In this document: positions 8,301 to 14,562 of the stretch, in pieces | Position numbering within the stretch: the stretch's first letter is position 1 | Layout of the letters: every line of letters starts with the position of its first letter | Assembly: GCA_012842325.1 (NCBI GenBank) | Contig: DUTA01000112.1 | Span: 1 to 14,667, forward strand | DNA: 14,667 nt | Direction: 5' to 3' | Source: Bacillota bacterium | Lineage (GTDB): Bacteria; Bacillota; DTU030 | Notes under the pieces: model-generated | Databases searched by the model: none | What the model saw: only the letters and a program-made list of their open reading frames with translations | Told to the model about the DNA's origin: nothing | Program-made: the position numbers and the translations under genes

Positions 8301-9102
8301 TCTGGATTAACCACACCAGTTCCTCGACATTTTCCCACTCTCCCCGAAAAACCTCCCCCAGCATTGTCTTCACTTCTTCCGGCTGGAGGCTCTCTAAATT
8401 GATTTCCTGTAAATCTTTCCCCGCCGCCAGCCTGTCCAGCATAGGCCTCACTCTGGTTATGTATTCGGCAAGATTATTCCTGTAGGCCAGGATCAGGTAC
8501 AGCTCGGTTTCGTCGCTCTTTATTGATTCGATAATGTTCCAGGATGCTGGATCCGCCCACTGGAGATCATCGATGGCAACGATCAGGGGGTACAATTCCC
8601 GGGCCGCAATGGCCAGGAAACTCTGGAAGGCCTTTTCCAGCCTTATTTTCAGCTTCTGGTAATCAATGCCTTTAATCCTGCCTGCATTGACAATGAGCTT
8701 CTGAGCCCGGGGAGCCAGACCGGTGATGAAAGTGCTGTCCCTGCCCAGCTCTTTCTTCAGCTTGTCCCTGATCCGGTCCAGTTTTTCCCCGGGGAGGGTC
8801 AGCATATGGGCCGTTATTTGCTCAATAATTTGCGCGATGGGAATATAGGGGCCCTTATCCTCAAACTGTTCAAACTTGCTGTAAATGCACGTGCCGTTCA
8901 GCCCGGCCAGATCCGACAGGACGGCTTTAACAAGGGCCGTTTTGCCAATGCCAATATCACCGGCAATAACTGTCACGGCCAGTCGGCCTTCTCCCAGCCG
9001 GCTGAAGTGCATTTTAATGGCCTCGATCTCTCTGTTCCTGCCCACTACAACCCTTTGCAGTTTTTGTTTAATTTCCTGCATGGTGCCCTTTTCTCCAGCC
9101 AT
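5335..9102 (-). CDS. Large ATPase (MalT/AAA_16-type)-TPR-GAF-LuxR transcriptional regulator
   Basis: The 1255-residue cytoplasmic protein joins several modules. Residues about 20-220 are a STAND-type P-loop ATPase with Walker A GDIGIGKT (48-55) and Walker B LIVAIDDLQWAD (173-184). Residues about 220-430 carry the winged-helix part typical of these ATPases (TAGNPLFIKQLLNLLLE, FFHDRVYQNVYENL). Residues about 440-1000 are helical TPR-like repeats. Residues about 1025-1180 resemble a GAF sensor domain (ISLICLPLKYNNIFTGLVYL). Residues 1191-1255 are a LuxR/NarL helix-turn-helix (LTRRELEVLACMAAGLTNKEIGEKL, then STVKTH). Such proteins bind an inducer, oligomerise with ATP and activate transcription. 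The ATPase-TPR-GAF core is like the C-terminal part of PknK-type hybrid kinases, but no kinase domain is present. The start at 9102 has AAGG 12 bases upstream; the ATG at 9081 has GGAG and AAAGGG upstream and may be the real one. The inducer and targets are unknown; neighbouring surface genes are candidates. Confidence 0.92.
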   Translation of the reverse strand: MAGEKGTMQEIKQKLQRVVVGRNREIEAIKMHFSRLGEGRLAVTVIAGDIGIGKTALVKAVLSDLAGLNGTCIYSKFEQFEDKGPYIPIAQIIEQITAHMLTLPGEKLDRIRDKLKKELGRDSTFITGLAPRAQKLIVNAGRIKGIDYQKLKIRLEKAFQSFLAIAARELYPLIVAIDDLQWADPASWNIIESIKSDETELYLILAYRNNLAEYITRVRPMLDRLAAGKDLQEINLESLQPEEVKTMLGEVFRGEWENVEELVWLIQRKTAGNPLFIKQLLNLLLESEGIYRHPETKRWCLDLRKATEVTLPDTIADVINRKIDSLCPEARELLEIASCIGSIFTRDLLERITPTRGHPVKEVLEGLCRAGLIVKDLERVQGEGTGKYAFFHDRVYQNVYENLEPARKEQLHFQIAMELLNHPDKIYVEENLLAITAHLLNCKEIIKREGVAKKLIVDLYFAGIKAKGAAAFDHARELFRLAAELLGSSSWTGDYENTLKIKLELIECEFICGNYDAARALFAEMLDHAASQEDLAEIKKRYMILNSCAGNHAVVIELGMQALRHLGLSIHRHWLSLQVARELLCGMVLFRNSRLEGIKNAPIVTDKRLTSVLEILNIMVASAYLTDENLFALIVLKIGNLSARYGNSLYSPLAYAAYSLILGNVLGDYKKADKLKDISLHLAELFGDDLFGAATYFCLGSFLIYWTSPARESLAYLQKAFDCGFRTGDYLYCGYALTLLVEMKYLTGTPLGELEKFIAGHEKYVTKLNNDPMRRSFAMFRDHINMLAEPGISPQERLIEDKDIALLDTNEAMIYRLLKIQRLYLEGRIEEAYHLACGAVKNLASIMGCMSQVDFVFYFLLTSLEMVKDKGVNHRVQENKAFRKYRKKLKQWAEMSPENHRVKHLLIEALLAGLGNRQQDAARLFAETIEQAQRSHNLLLEALANYLAADYFRCNGKIARVYARDASRLFSQWGAERIARRLGRVYNLEVEAEGEVSAAGDGKERQQSSKGAAPGILAGGGRDHQRELETRTIEEAYKYFLDTICPEAGADFAAILLEAGERLRLEYVWQAGRPSLKCSAGIDPEEYEDLPKKVIRYAGRTYEEIVIEARPTEGPFAGDEHIKNRPGISLICLPLKYNNIFTGLVYLESGVDNRFNVHTVESIKRYAFYLVARQALEREPAGSKTFVADTVKDRLTRRELEVLACMAAGLTNKEIGEKLHISASTVKTHTLNLYGKLEVNSRIQAVTKAKALKLI

Positions 9103-9149
9103 AGGCGCAAGATCCCTTGTAATGAGTTTACTTTCACCGCATTATTTAC

Positions 9150-9158
9150 ATTATACCA
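9150..9158 (-). promoter_or_regulatory. Extended -10 promoter of the LuxR-family regulator gene
   Basis: TGGTATAAT on the minus strand is a perfect -10 with the TGn extension. No -35 resembling TTGACA lies 16-18 bases upstream, where the sequence is A-rich, which is usual for extended -10 promoters. The leader to the start at 9102 would be about 40 bases. Confidence 0.55.
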
Positions 9159-9221
9159 TATATTTCCCCATATTTTTTTCTCTTTCGTAGGGTCCCATTA
9201 AAGCGCTGCAGGCAGCTCCTC

Positions 9222-9944
9222 CTATTCGCAGAGCAGGATAAGTATTGCCAGGGCAATGCCGGCCACAAATGCAAGGTACGAATGTTTTTTCTCGTGGGCA
9301 CTGGCTTCAGGGAGAATGTGGGAGGCAGAAACATAAATGAGCACACCGACGACAAAACCCAGTGCAAGCCCCAGTATTGGGCCGCTTAATGTGCTCACTA
9401 AGGGAAAAGCCAGGAAGGCACCCAGGGGGGTTGTCAAGGAGGCGACCAGAAAAGCATACAGGAAGGCCTTCCTATCCTCTATTCCTCCCTGGACCAGGAT
9501 GGAAAAGGTGATGACCCCTTCGGCAAACTCGTGCACCACCAGGCCCAGTCCTGCAATTACCCCGGTTAGCACACTCACATTGAAGGTGACCGTATAAATA
9601 ATACCATCCAGCAGAGAGTGCAGCCCTATTCCTTCCAGGGCGGTTATGCCGAAGGCCAGTACCTCCTTTTTGGTCTTATACTTTATAAATTTATTGCTGA
9701 AAAACATAAACACAAACCCTAACAGGGCTGCCAGTCCGGCATTCTGGTGCAATTCTATTGCCTCGGAGAAGGCCGCAATGAGGGGGGAAGCTATCAGCAT
9801 ACCGGCGGCGAAACACATAAAATACTCTTTGTTTTTTTCCGCCCACTCTTTATTCCTGTACATGACCCAAATTCCAGTGCTGTTGACAAGCATGGCACCC
9901 AGAGCAAAAACAGCCAGCCATAAAAATCTAACCTGTCCTGTCAT
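9222..9944 (-). CDS. ZIP-family divalent metal transporter
   Basis: The 240-residue polytopic membrane protein has about eight hydrophobic segments. The start at ATG 9944 follows a GGGGAG ribosome site. The metal-site helices of the ZIP family are visible: HSLLDG with H109 and D113, and HEFAEG with H138, E139 and E142. A third polar helix region has H209 and E213, followed by H217 and H221. ZIP proteins carry Zn, Fe, Mn or related ions into the cytoplasm (ZupT/GufA-like in bacteria). The usual His-rich loop between helices 3 and 4 is nearly absent; it is replaced by a short basic linker (KFIKYKTKKE). No Zur- or Fur-like box was seen upstream. The gene is 133 bases after the flavodoxin with no terminator between, so co-transcription is likely. 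The metal carried cannot be told from sequence. Confidence 0.88.
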   Translation of the reverse strand: MTGQVRFLWLAVFALGAMLVNSTGIWVMYRNKEWAEKNKEYFMCFAAGMLIASPLIAAFSEAIELHQNAGLAALLGFVFMFFSNKFIKYKTKKEVLAFGITALEGIGLHSLLDGIIYTVTFNVSVLTGVIAGLGLVVHEFAEGVITFSILVQGGIEDRKAFLYAFLVASLTTPLGAFLAFPLVSTLSGPILGLALGFVVGVLIYVSASHILPEASAHEKKHSYLAFVAGIALAILILLCE

Positions 9945-9979
9945 ACTTACATCTCCCCTGGAAAACTGTAATCCGGGTG

Positions 9980-10039
9980 TTATTTAGCATTGGAGCCCGC
10001 TGCATAAAGCCTTTTTTTGCGGCGCATTTCTCGGAACAT
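9980..10039 (-). pseudogene. 19-codon ORF with strong ribosome site; likely start fragment of a PNPOx-like flavoprotein gene
   Basis: AAAGGAG lies six bases before an ATG at 10039, so initiation should be strong. The frame reads MFREMRRKKRLYAAGSNAK and then TAA. The first nine residues match, from memory, the start of pyridoxamine-5'-phosphate-oxidase-like (NimA-type) proteins of clostridia, which commonly begin MFR-MRRK. The rest of that family is absent, so this looks like a scar left by deletion. It could instead be a translated micropeptide. It sits between the flavodoxin and ZIP genes. Confidence 0.5.
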
Positions 10040-10077
10040 AAGGCACTCCTTTGAGATTCCAGCTTATTTTTATCCTT

Positions 10078-10533
10078 CTACATCCTCTTTTCCGAAATTA
10101 TCCTCCGGAAAAACTCCCTTGCCCCCTCCACATCCCTCTCATCTGGATGCCCCTTGGCGATGCCGCCGATTAATTTCAGCGGCCCAAAGGTGTCATAACC
10201 CCTGCAGCCATAAGTGCCGAGGAGCCGGCAGGATTTATCAGCGACAATTGCCTTCATCTCCTTTGTGTAACCTGTTCTCTTTACGCCATAAGTGCAGATG
10301 AGAAACACACCTTTATTCCGGGGCAGGTTTTTCCCGGCAAACTCCACGACCGCCCTGTGAAATTTGCCAAAATAGATCCCCGAGGCAAAACCTATTATAG
10401 CATAATTGGTTAAATCTGCTTCTTTACATTCAACAACATTGATCAGGGTTACATCCGCCAACTCCTTCACGGCGTCCAAAAGTTTCTTGGTATTTCCGTG
10501 ATGCCGGGAGTAGTAGGCAATAGCAACTTTCAT
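10078..10533 (-). CDS. Small flavodoxin-family protein
   Basis: The 151-residue cytoplasmic FMN-binding electron carrier has the phosphate-binding loop YYSRHHGNTKK near residues 7-17 (S9 and N14-T15 of the S/T-x-x-G-N-T pattern). Strands at 43-50 (YAIIGFAS) and 74-82 (GVFLICTYG) are followed by conserved FMN-loop glycines. The ending GPLKLIGGIAKGHPDERD is typical of the clostridial single-domain flavodoxins often annotated as flavodoxin or flavodoxin-like oxidoreductase. The ATG at 10533 follows AGGAGG by 12 bases. An extended -10-like TGTTATATT on the minus strand at 10634-10626 could be its promoter, but the -35 region is poor. The partner reductase is not in the window. Confidence 0.9.
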   Translation of the reverse strand: MKVAIAYYSRHHGNTKKLLDAVKELADVTLINVVECKEADLTNYAIIGFASGIYFGKFHRAVVEFAGKNLPRNKGVFLICTYGVKRTGYTKEMKAIVADKSCRLLGTYGCRGYDTFGPLKLIGGIAKGHPDERDVEGAREFFRRIISEKRM

Positions 10534-10709
10534 CAGTACCTTATACCTCCTCCCTCTTTTTCTCTTGCTATTTCGCCTATTTTTATACCCTTCCTTTACA
10601 AAAACTAGTCATCATTACATATCCTAATATAACACGTGCCACAGCGGGCGAAAATAACCTGTCCGGGGAAAAAAGTATAATGCCGGGCAATTAGTTAAAT
10701 CCCTGGCCA

Positions 10710-10771
10710 GACAAAAAGAGTATCTCCACCCTACCATGTGAAACGCTAATTAAGGAGATACTCTTAAAGTC
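10710..10771. repeat. 18-base imperfect inverted repeat: dtdA terminator or insertion-sequence scar
   Basis: The left arm is GACAAAAAGAGTATCTCC (10710-10727) and the right arm GGAGATACTCTTAAAGTC (10754-10771). The inner 12 bases and the outer three pair perfectly; the three A/A positions between do not. The loop is 26 bases. On the minus strand the stem ends in TTTTTG, about 40 bases after the dtdA stop, so it could act as a terminator despite a low-GC stem. On the plus strand it holds a ribosome-site-like TAAGGAG in the right arm, similar in design to the hairpin at the right edge of the window. Confidence 0.7.
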
Positions 10772-10810
10772 CGTTATTTTCTGCTTTCTACAGGAGAAAA
10801 GGTCCTTTTA

Positions 10811-11758
10811 TCATGCATTCCAGGGAATGTCCAGAGGCCGACGCAGCAGCTGATGCTTGAAAACGGGAATATTATATTTCTTGCCGAGTTGCCTGAGCTG
10901 ATCCTTGTAGGCACCCTTCAACTTGTCATGAAAAACAATTCCGGCGACACCGCCTTCAATAGACTGCAGACAGTTTTCCAGTTTTTCCTGCCCGGCTTCC
11001 TTTTCGTACTGCCCCGAAACCAGCCAGTGGTTGGGAAGGATGTGGGAGATGCCAAAGGCATGACCGTCCCATGTCTCCAGCACTGCCCCGGCAAAGGCCG
11101 GATCAAAGTGGGTTCCGCCCACACAGAGGAGGTTTTTCAGGGTTTTGCCGCTGTCGGCAAAGACCCCGGTCAGGGCCCTGGCGAGGACTTCCGCTGCCGT
11201 TGCATTGGACCAGCTGGCGGGTGTGCTCCCGATCTCTATGTCGACCAAAGGCACAGGGAACTGGGGTATTAACTCTGGATTGCCAGCGAAGACCATGCCG
11301 GACCAGTGGGTTCCTTCTGTGGTAACCCGAAAATCCTCCAGCCCGGCAGCCACACGATTTTGCTCCAGGGACAGGAATAAATTGTGCATAAAAACAGGAT
11401 TGGCCCTGCCAAAATAACCGCTGTCCACATCTCCCATAGTATGGACCGGGAAAATTCTATCCGGTGCATTCTCTCCCTCATGCCAGGTCACCAAGCCGGC
11501 GAAATCAAAAGCAGCAAAATAACTGTTCAGCAGGGGCAAGTAGTTTCTGTATTCATGGTGAATAACTTTACTGGTGCGGACGAAGTAGAATTCATTTCCC
11601 TGGTCATCAATGTGTTTTAACACCGGTTGAGCATCGATATCAAGACCGGCTTCAACCAGGCTGTAAATCTTCTCAACAGCAGCGAAGACCCGCCCGGCAA
11701 CGGGATCGATCTCTTGCTTTGCGCAGAAGAAGTAAACTGCCTTTTTGTTTCTAACCAT
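10811..11758 (-). CDS. dtdA: D-aminoacyl-tRNA deacylase, DtdA/DTD2 (GEK1) type
   Basis: Enzymes of this family remove D-amino acids wrongly attached to tRNA. In archaea and plants they also clear aldehyde-modified D-aminoacyl-tRNAs. The ATG at 11758 follows GGAGG closely, giving 315 residues. A frame running further upstream is excluded because it would cover the promoter. Family motifs are present in order: TEGTHW (147-152, usual form E-THHG), DIEIGSTPASW (173-183, usual EIGST--W), VGGTHFDPAF (213-222, usual GG-HYAP) and SHILPNH (238-244, usual GHI-PKY). The C-terminal FHDKLKGAYKDQL corresponds to the family's DKK-L-G-R region. Length is close to the archaeal enzymes. Bacteria normally use the unrelated DTD1, so this is unusual. 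The His-His pair is His-Trp and the Tyr is Phe, so activity may differ. The gene has its own promoter and forms a single-gene unit. Confidence 0.82.
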   Translation of the reverse strand: MVRNKKAVYFFCAKQEIDPVAGRVFAAVEKIYSLVEAGLDIDAQPVLKHIDDQGNEFYFVRTSKVIHHEYRNYLPLLNSYFAAFDFAGLVTWHEGENAPDRIFPVHTMGDVDSGYFGRANPVFMHNLFLSLEQNRVAAGLEDFRVTTEGTHWSGMVFAGNPELIPQFPVPLVDIEIGSTPASWSNATAAEVLARALTGVFADSGKTLKNLLCVGGTHFDPAFAGAVLETWDGHAFGISHILPNHWLVSGQYEKEAGQEKLENCLQSIEGGVAGIVFHDKLKGAYKDQLRQLGKKYNIPVFKHQLLRRPLDIPWNA

Positions 11759-11792
11759 CAGTTTTCCCTCCTGGTTGGTCAACTTTAAAGAA

Positions 11793-11822
11793 ATTATAGC
11801 AAAGAATTCACTCCCATGTCCC
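11793..11822 (-). promoter_or_regulatory. Promoter of dtdA
   Basis: On the minus strand, TATAAT (11798-11793) is perfect and preceded by TGC, giving an extended -10. An 18-base spacer separates it from GGGACA (11822-11817), four of six to TTGACA. The leader to the ATG at 11758 would be about 28 bases and includes the ribosome site. Confidence 0.65.
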
Positions 11823-11973
11823 CCCAATGAGTCCTTTTTTACATAATTGTGCCTCTCTTTTTCCCGGAAAAATTACTATCAAGGAAAAACATATTTTCGT
11901 CTTAGCGGCGACGGAATTTCGCAGGTTGTACCCTGTACCCCTTGTTTAATTGCCTTACCCGGTTTTATGGCAC

Positions 11974-12000
11974 AAAAAAACCCCAGGGAGTTCTGGGGTT
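11974..12000 (-). terminator. Intrinsic terminator after the acyltransferase gene
   Basis: On the minus strand, AACCCCAG and CTGGGGTT form an 8-bp stem with a six-base loop, followed by TTTTTTT (shared with the stem end). It starts 21 bases after the acyltransferase stop codon. The stretch from here to the dtdA promoter shows no gene. Confidence 0.88.
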
Positions 12001-12021
12001 ATACAACTCTAATGATACTGT

Positions 12022-13119
12022 TCAAAGCGAAACTCCTTCTTTCTTCTGCAAATAATTTGCCTTGCACTTTAAATAGTAGGCGGCGATAAAATCGGACACC
12101 AATAATATGACTGCAGACATTATAACAACTGTCAGGATATTGATGGGCCCTTCAATAATTTGACAGAGCACACCCAATATGAGCCAATGAACAACATATA
12201 TTTGGGTTACATTGCCGCTCCACCGCTTTAAAGTATTAAAACTGCAGTTCTCAAAGAAAAGAAGCAAAAAATAGAGTAGACTGATCCAAAACAGCGAAAA
12301 GAGGGTAAATATTATATTCCCAAACAGGTTTTGATGATAGTATTGCTGTTGATAGAGGATGCCAAAGGCTCCTATTTCAATTCCGTAATTGTAGCTGATA
12401 ATGACAAGAGGAATAAGGGAAAGAAGGCTTATTGTCAATACCCTTTTATACAATTGTGTTTTATCACTGCAGTGTATGAGAAAGGTTCCGAAAATGTAGC
12501 CTGCAACAGGGAAAAATATCCAGGAAACAAAGGGAAACCATGACCTTTCCCAGGTACCCCAAAGTAATCCTCCTAGTGCATCGAGCCAGAGAACTCCTGA
12601 AGATGTGTCGCCCAAAATCGCCCCCATAAGGCAGAAAACAAGCATAAGGGAAACCATCTGCCAGGTTTCCAGTTTCAACTTTTTAACCAGGGAAAAAAAC
12701 AAAAAAGCCAGACCGGCAAACTGCAAAATGTCAACACCCAGGGTTTCCAATACGCCATCCCAGAATATTTCAAAATCGCCTTTTACAAGATAACTTATGT
12801 ACGAAGGGACTGCGTCACGGAGCAACGCCAGTATATAAGCCAAAACCAGGGTAACAATACCCCTTTTAAACAAAAGAGCGGCAGAAGCTCTTTTTGAATA
12901 GACAATGCCAATTCCCAGCAGCAGCATAAACACCGGCGCAGCTGGAGGGGCACCGAGAAAGGAAATTATGTAAGTAGAAACAGTATTGGGAAAAGGATGG
13001 CCAACAAAAAGCTCAAATACATGGACCAGAACCATAAAAACAATGGCTAGACCCCTGGCAACATCAAGCTCTAACTGCCTGCCAGTATTTACCTTGTGGG
13101 CAACAAATATGCTCTCCAT
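12022..13119 (-). CDS. Polytopic membrane acyltransferase-like protein (HGSNAT catalytic / DUF1624 type)
   Basis: The ATG at 13119 follows GGGGG by seven bases and gives 365 residues; a frame to 13164 lacks a ribosome site. The N-terminal motif RQLELDVARGLAIVFMVLVH (14-33) is the hallmark of the heparan-alpha-glucosaminide N-acetyltransferase-like, OpgC and acyltransferase-3-like superfamily, with the first-helix Asp, Arg and His. About ten hydrophobic helices follow, including APPAAPVFMLLLGIGIVYSKR and VTQIYVVHWLILGVLCQII near the end. Family members move acetyl or other acyl groups from a cytoplasmic donor across the membrane to a sugar or polymer. Bacterial substrates are mostly unknown. 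The gene lies 105 bases after the GGDEF gene with no terminator between, but a possible promoter of its own is present. Composition is more AT-rich than the left part of the window. Confidence 0.75.
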   Translation of the reverse strand: MESIFVAHKVNTGRQLELDVARGLAIVFMVLVHVFELFVGHPFPNTVSTYIISFLGAPPAAPVFMLLLGIGIVYSKRASAALLFKRGIVTLVLAYILALLRDAVPSYISYLVKGDFEIFWDGVLETLGVDILQFAGLAFLFFSLVKKLKLETWQMVSLMLVFCLMGAILGDTSSGVLWLDALGGLLWGTWERSWFPFVSWIFFPVAGYIFGTFLIHCSDKTQLYKRVLTISLLSLIPLVIISYNYGIEIGAFGILYQQQYYHQNLFGNIIFTLFSLFWISLLYFLLLFFENCSFNTLKRWSGNVTQIYVVHWLILGVLCQIIEGPINILTVVIMSAVILLVSDFIAAYYLKCKANYLQKKEGVSL

Positions 13120-13151
13120 TAATTCACCCCCGTATTCTTGAATATTAAATT

Positions 13152-13180
13152 CATATATCATCATTTTTTTCTCATTTCAA
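13152..13180 (-). promoter_or_regulatory. Possible promoter of the acyltransferase gene
   Basis: On the minus strand, TTGAAA (13180-13175, five of six to TTGACA), a 17-base spacer and TATATG (13157-13152, four of six) lie in an A/T-rich gap. The leader would be about 26 bases and includes the GGGGG ribosome site. Support is moderate because AT-rich DNA gives such matches by chance. Confidence 0.4.
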
Positions 13181-13224
13181 TAACATTTCACCAATATTCG
13201 ATATAGATACTGCAGATTGTGGTG

Positions 13225-14340
13225 TTAAGCCGGGGATGGGCCCGTTTCCTGGCTGACAGCAGCAGCAGTAGCCTTATGAATCTTTTTATAGTGATACATC
13301 TGATCATCGGCTTCTTTAAAGGTTTTTTGGAAATCCAGCCTTTCTCCTCCCTGAAAAATACTGTACCCATAAGATACTGTCGGTAAGGGATGGCCCCCTT
13401 CCCGCATTTCTGCAAGGGCATTTGTCATCGCCCTCAGCTGGGATTCGATCTTTACCAGATCTGTTTCTTTGCCTATAATAGAAAATTCATCACCGCCAAA
13501 ACGATAGCAGGTGTAATGTTTATCAAAGGATTTTTGAATAATTGCTGCCACCGCCTTGATAACGGCATCTCCGTAATCATGCCCGTATGTGTCATTGATA
13601 TTTTTAAAATCGTTTATATCAAGAATGATGACAGAAAAGCCCTTGGCCTCTGGTATCTGTTTTGTTGCTTTATCGAAAGCTGCCCGGTTGTAGAGTCCTG
13701 TCAAGGAATCAAAGCTGCTGTCAAACTCAGACATTAAGAGATAATACAGCAGTAAAGACAATGTTACACAATGCCAGGAGGAATAGGCTAAGGGTTCCAC
13801 CAGCTGAATAGTTGTTCCGATGAGTATAAAAAAAGCCAGGGCCAGCAACTTACCCTTTATTGGGTAATTATTCTCCCCGGCTGATTTTAGAGTGCTTCGC
13901 ATGAGGAGGAAAAAATTTAAAATGTAAACTGTGACAAAAAGAAAGAAGTAATCTCCTCTTAGGTAACGGTTGTTGGCATCGACATAAAAAATAAAACCAT
14001 AGAGGGGCGATAAAACTGCTGCAAGTACGTCAAGCACTGTGGGTGCCAGCAAGAGTTTATAACTTTTTAGAAGCCTCCTATCAAAAATCGAGGCTATTGC
14101 AATGGGGACCATGGGAGTCAGGGAAAAACCGAGAACATTGCACAGAACGTTCAGGCTGCGCAGTTTTAGGTTGCCTTCAGCAAAAACTGTCCCTATTTCT
14201 GAGAGGATTATAACTATGGTGAGGATTGTCCCAATTAAAAAGGGCTTTTTGCGGCTGTTGTTCAAGGCCGTGCCGGTATACAACAATCCCATCAGGTAAA
14301 AGAGTGCGGCAATGTCCAGGATATATGTAACAATATACAT
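13225..14340 (-). CDS. Membrane-bound diguanylate cyclase (GGDEF)
   Basis: The 371-residue protein makes c-di-GMP from two GTP. The ATG at 14340 follows GAGGAGG by 13 bases. The N-terminal half has about seven hydrophobic helices (near 4-23, 33-53, 62-85, 96-120, 129-147, 164-182 and 190-204), forming a membrane sensor of no named class that I can assign. The GGDEF domain runs from DSLTGLYNR (211-219), through DINDFKNIND (241-250), with metal and guanine-binding residues D241, N246 and D250. It continues to FGGDEF (281-286) and ends with the ADDQMY motif (344-349), so it should be active. The inhibitory RxxD I-site expected just before GGDEF is absent: D and Y occupy the R and D places. No c-di-GMP riboswitch was recognised in the leader. 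It is first in a likely unit with the acyltransferase. Confidence 0.93.
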   Translation of the reverse strand: MYIVTYILDIAALFYLMGLLYTGTALNNSRKKPFLIGTILTIVIILSEIGTVFAEGNLKLRSLNVLCNVLGFSLTPMVPIAIASIFDRRLLKSYKLLLAPTVLDVLAAVLSPLYGFIFYVDANNRYLRGDYFFLFVTVYILNFFLLMRSTLKSAGENNYPIKGKLLALAFFILIGTTIQLVEPLAYSSWHCVTLSLLLYYLLMSEFDSSFDSLTGLYNRAAFDKATKQIPEAKGFSVIILDINDFKNINDTYGHDYGDAVIKAVAAIIQKSFDKHYTCYRFGGDEFSIIGKETDLVKIESQLRAMTNALAEMREGGHPLPTVSYGYSIFQGGERLDFQKTFKEADDQMYHYKKIHKATAAAVSQETGPSPA

Positions 14341-14491
14341 TAACAGTTTTTATCCTCCTCGGTTACAAATCTATTAATACCCACTTCAGCCTGCACTCCT
14401 TTTTACGATAAAGTAAACTGACAACGGAAAAAGCTGGGTCCAATTTTAAACATAAAGGATTGGTAAAAGTAATTTCTTGTTAACCATGGTA

Positions 14492-14521
14492 ATTCTATAA
14501 TCTTCATCTAGTGATTGTCAA
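14492..14521 (-). promoter_or_regulatory. Promoter of the GGDEF gene
   Basis: On the minus strand, TTGACA (14521-14516) is a perfect -35. An 18-base spacer leads to TAGAAT (14497-14492), five of six to TATAAT. Transcription would start near 14485, giving a leader of about 145 bases. In that leader I see the ribosome site at 14354-14360 but no known riboswitch. Confidence 0.6.
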
Positions 14522-14531
14522 TATATTGACA
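14516..14531. promoter_or_regulatory. Perfect 16-bp palindrome, candidate operator over the GGDEF -35 box
   Basis: TGTCAATATATTGACA is its own reverse complement. The geometry TGTNA-N6-TNACA is that of Crp/Fnr-family sites. It covers the entire -35 hexamer of the GGDEF promoter, a position where binding would usually repress. It is one base shorter in spacing than Bacillus TnrA/GlnR sites. The regulator is not in the window. Confidence 0.55.
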
Positions 14532-14562
14532 GGCATTGAGAAGTAGACCGACCAGAGTTTCG

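Noticed and set aside
11759..11827. N-terminal extension of the dtdA product by 23 residues.
   Set aside because: The extension covers a perfect TATAAT box, and the internal ATG has a strong GGAGG site.
14340..14396. Possible leader peptide before the GGDEF gene: a frame from GTG at 14396 (or 14384) whose TAA overlaps the GGDEF ATG.
   Set aside because: The AAGGAG site is adjacent to the first GTG and 11 bases from the second, both poor spacing, and the frame is only 14-18 codons. The overlap may be chance.
14341..14490. c-di-GMP riboswitch in the GGDEF leader.
   Set aside because: I looked for the conserved GEMM core and paired stems and did not find them.
14516..14531. TnrA/GlnR nitrogen-control box.
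   Set aside because: The half-sites TGTNA and TNACA match but are six, not seven, bases apart, and no nitrogen gene is nearby.
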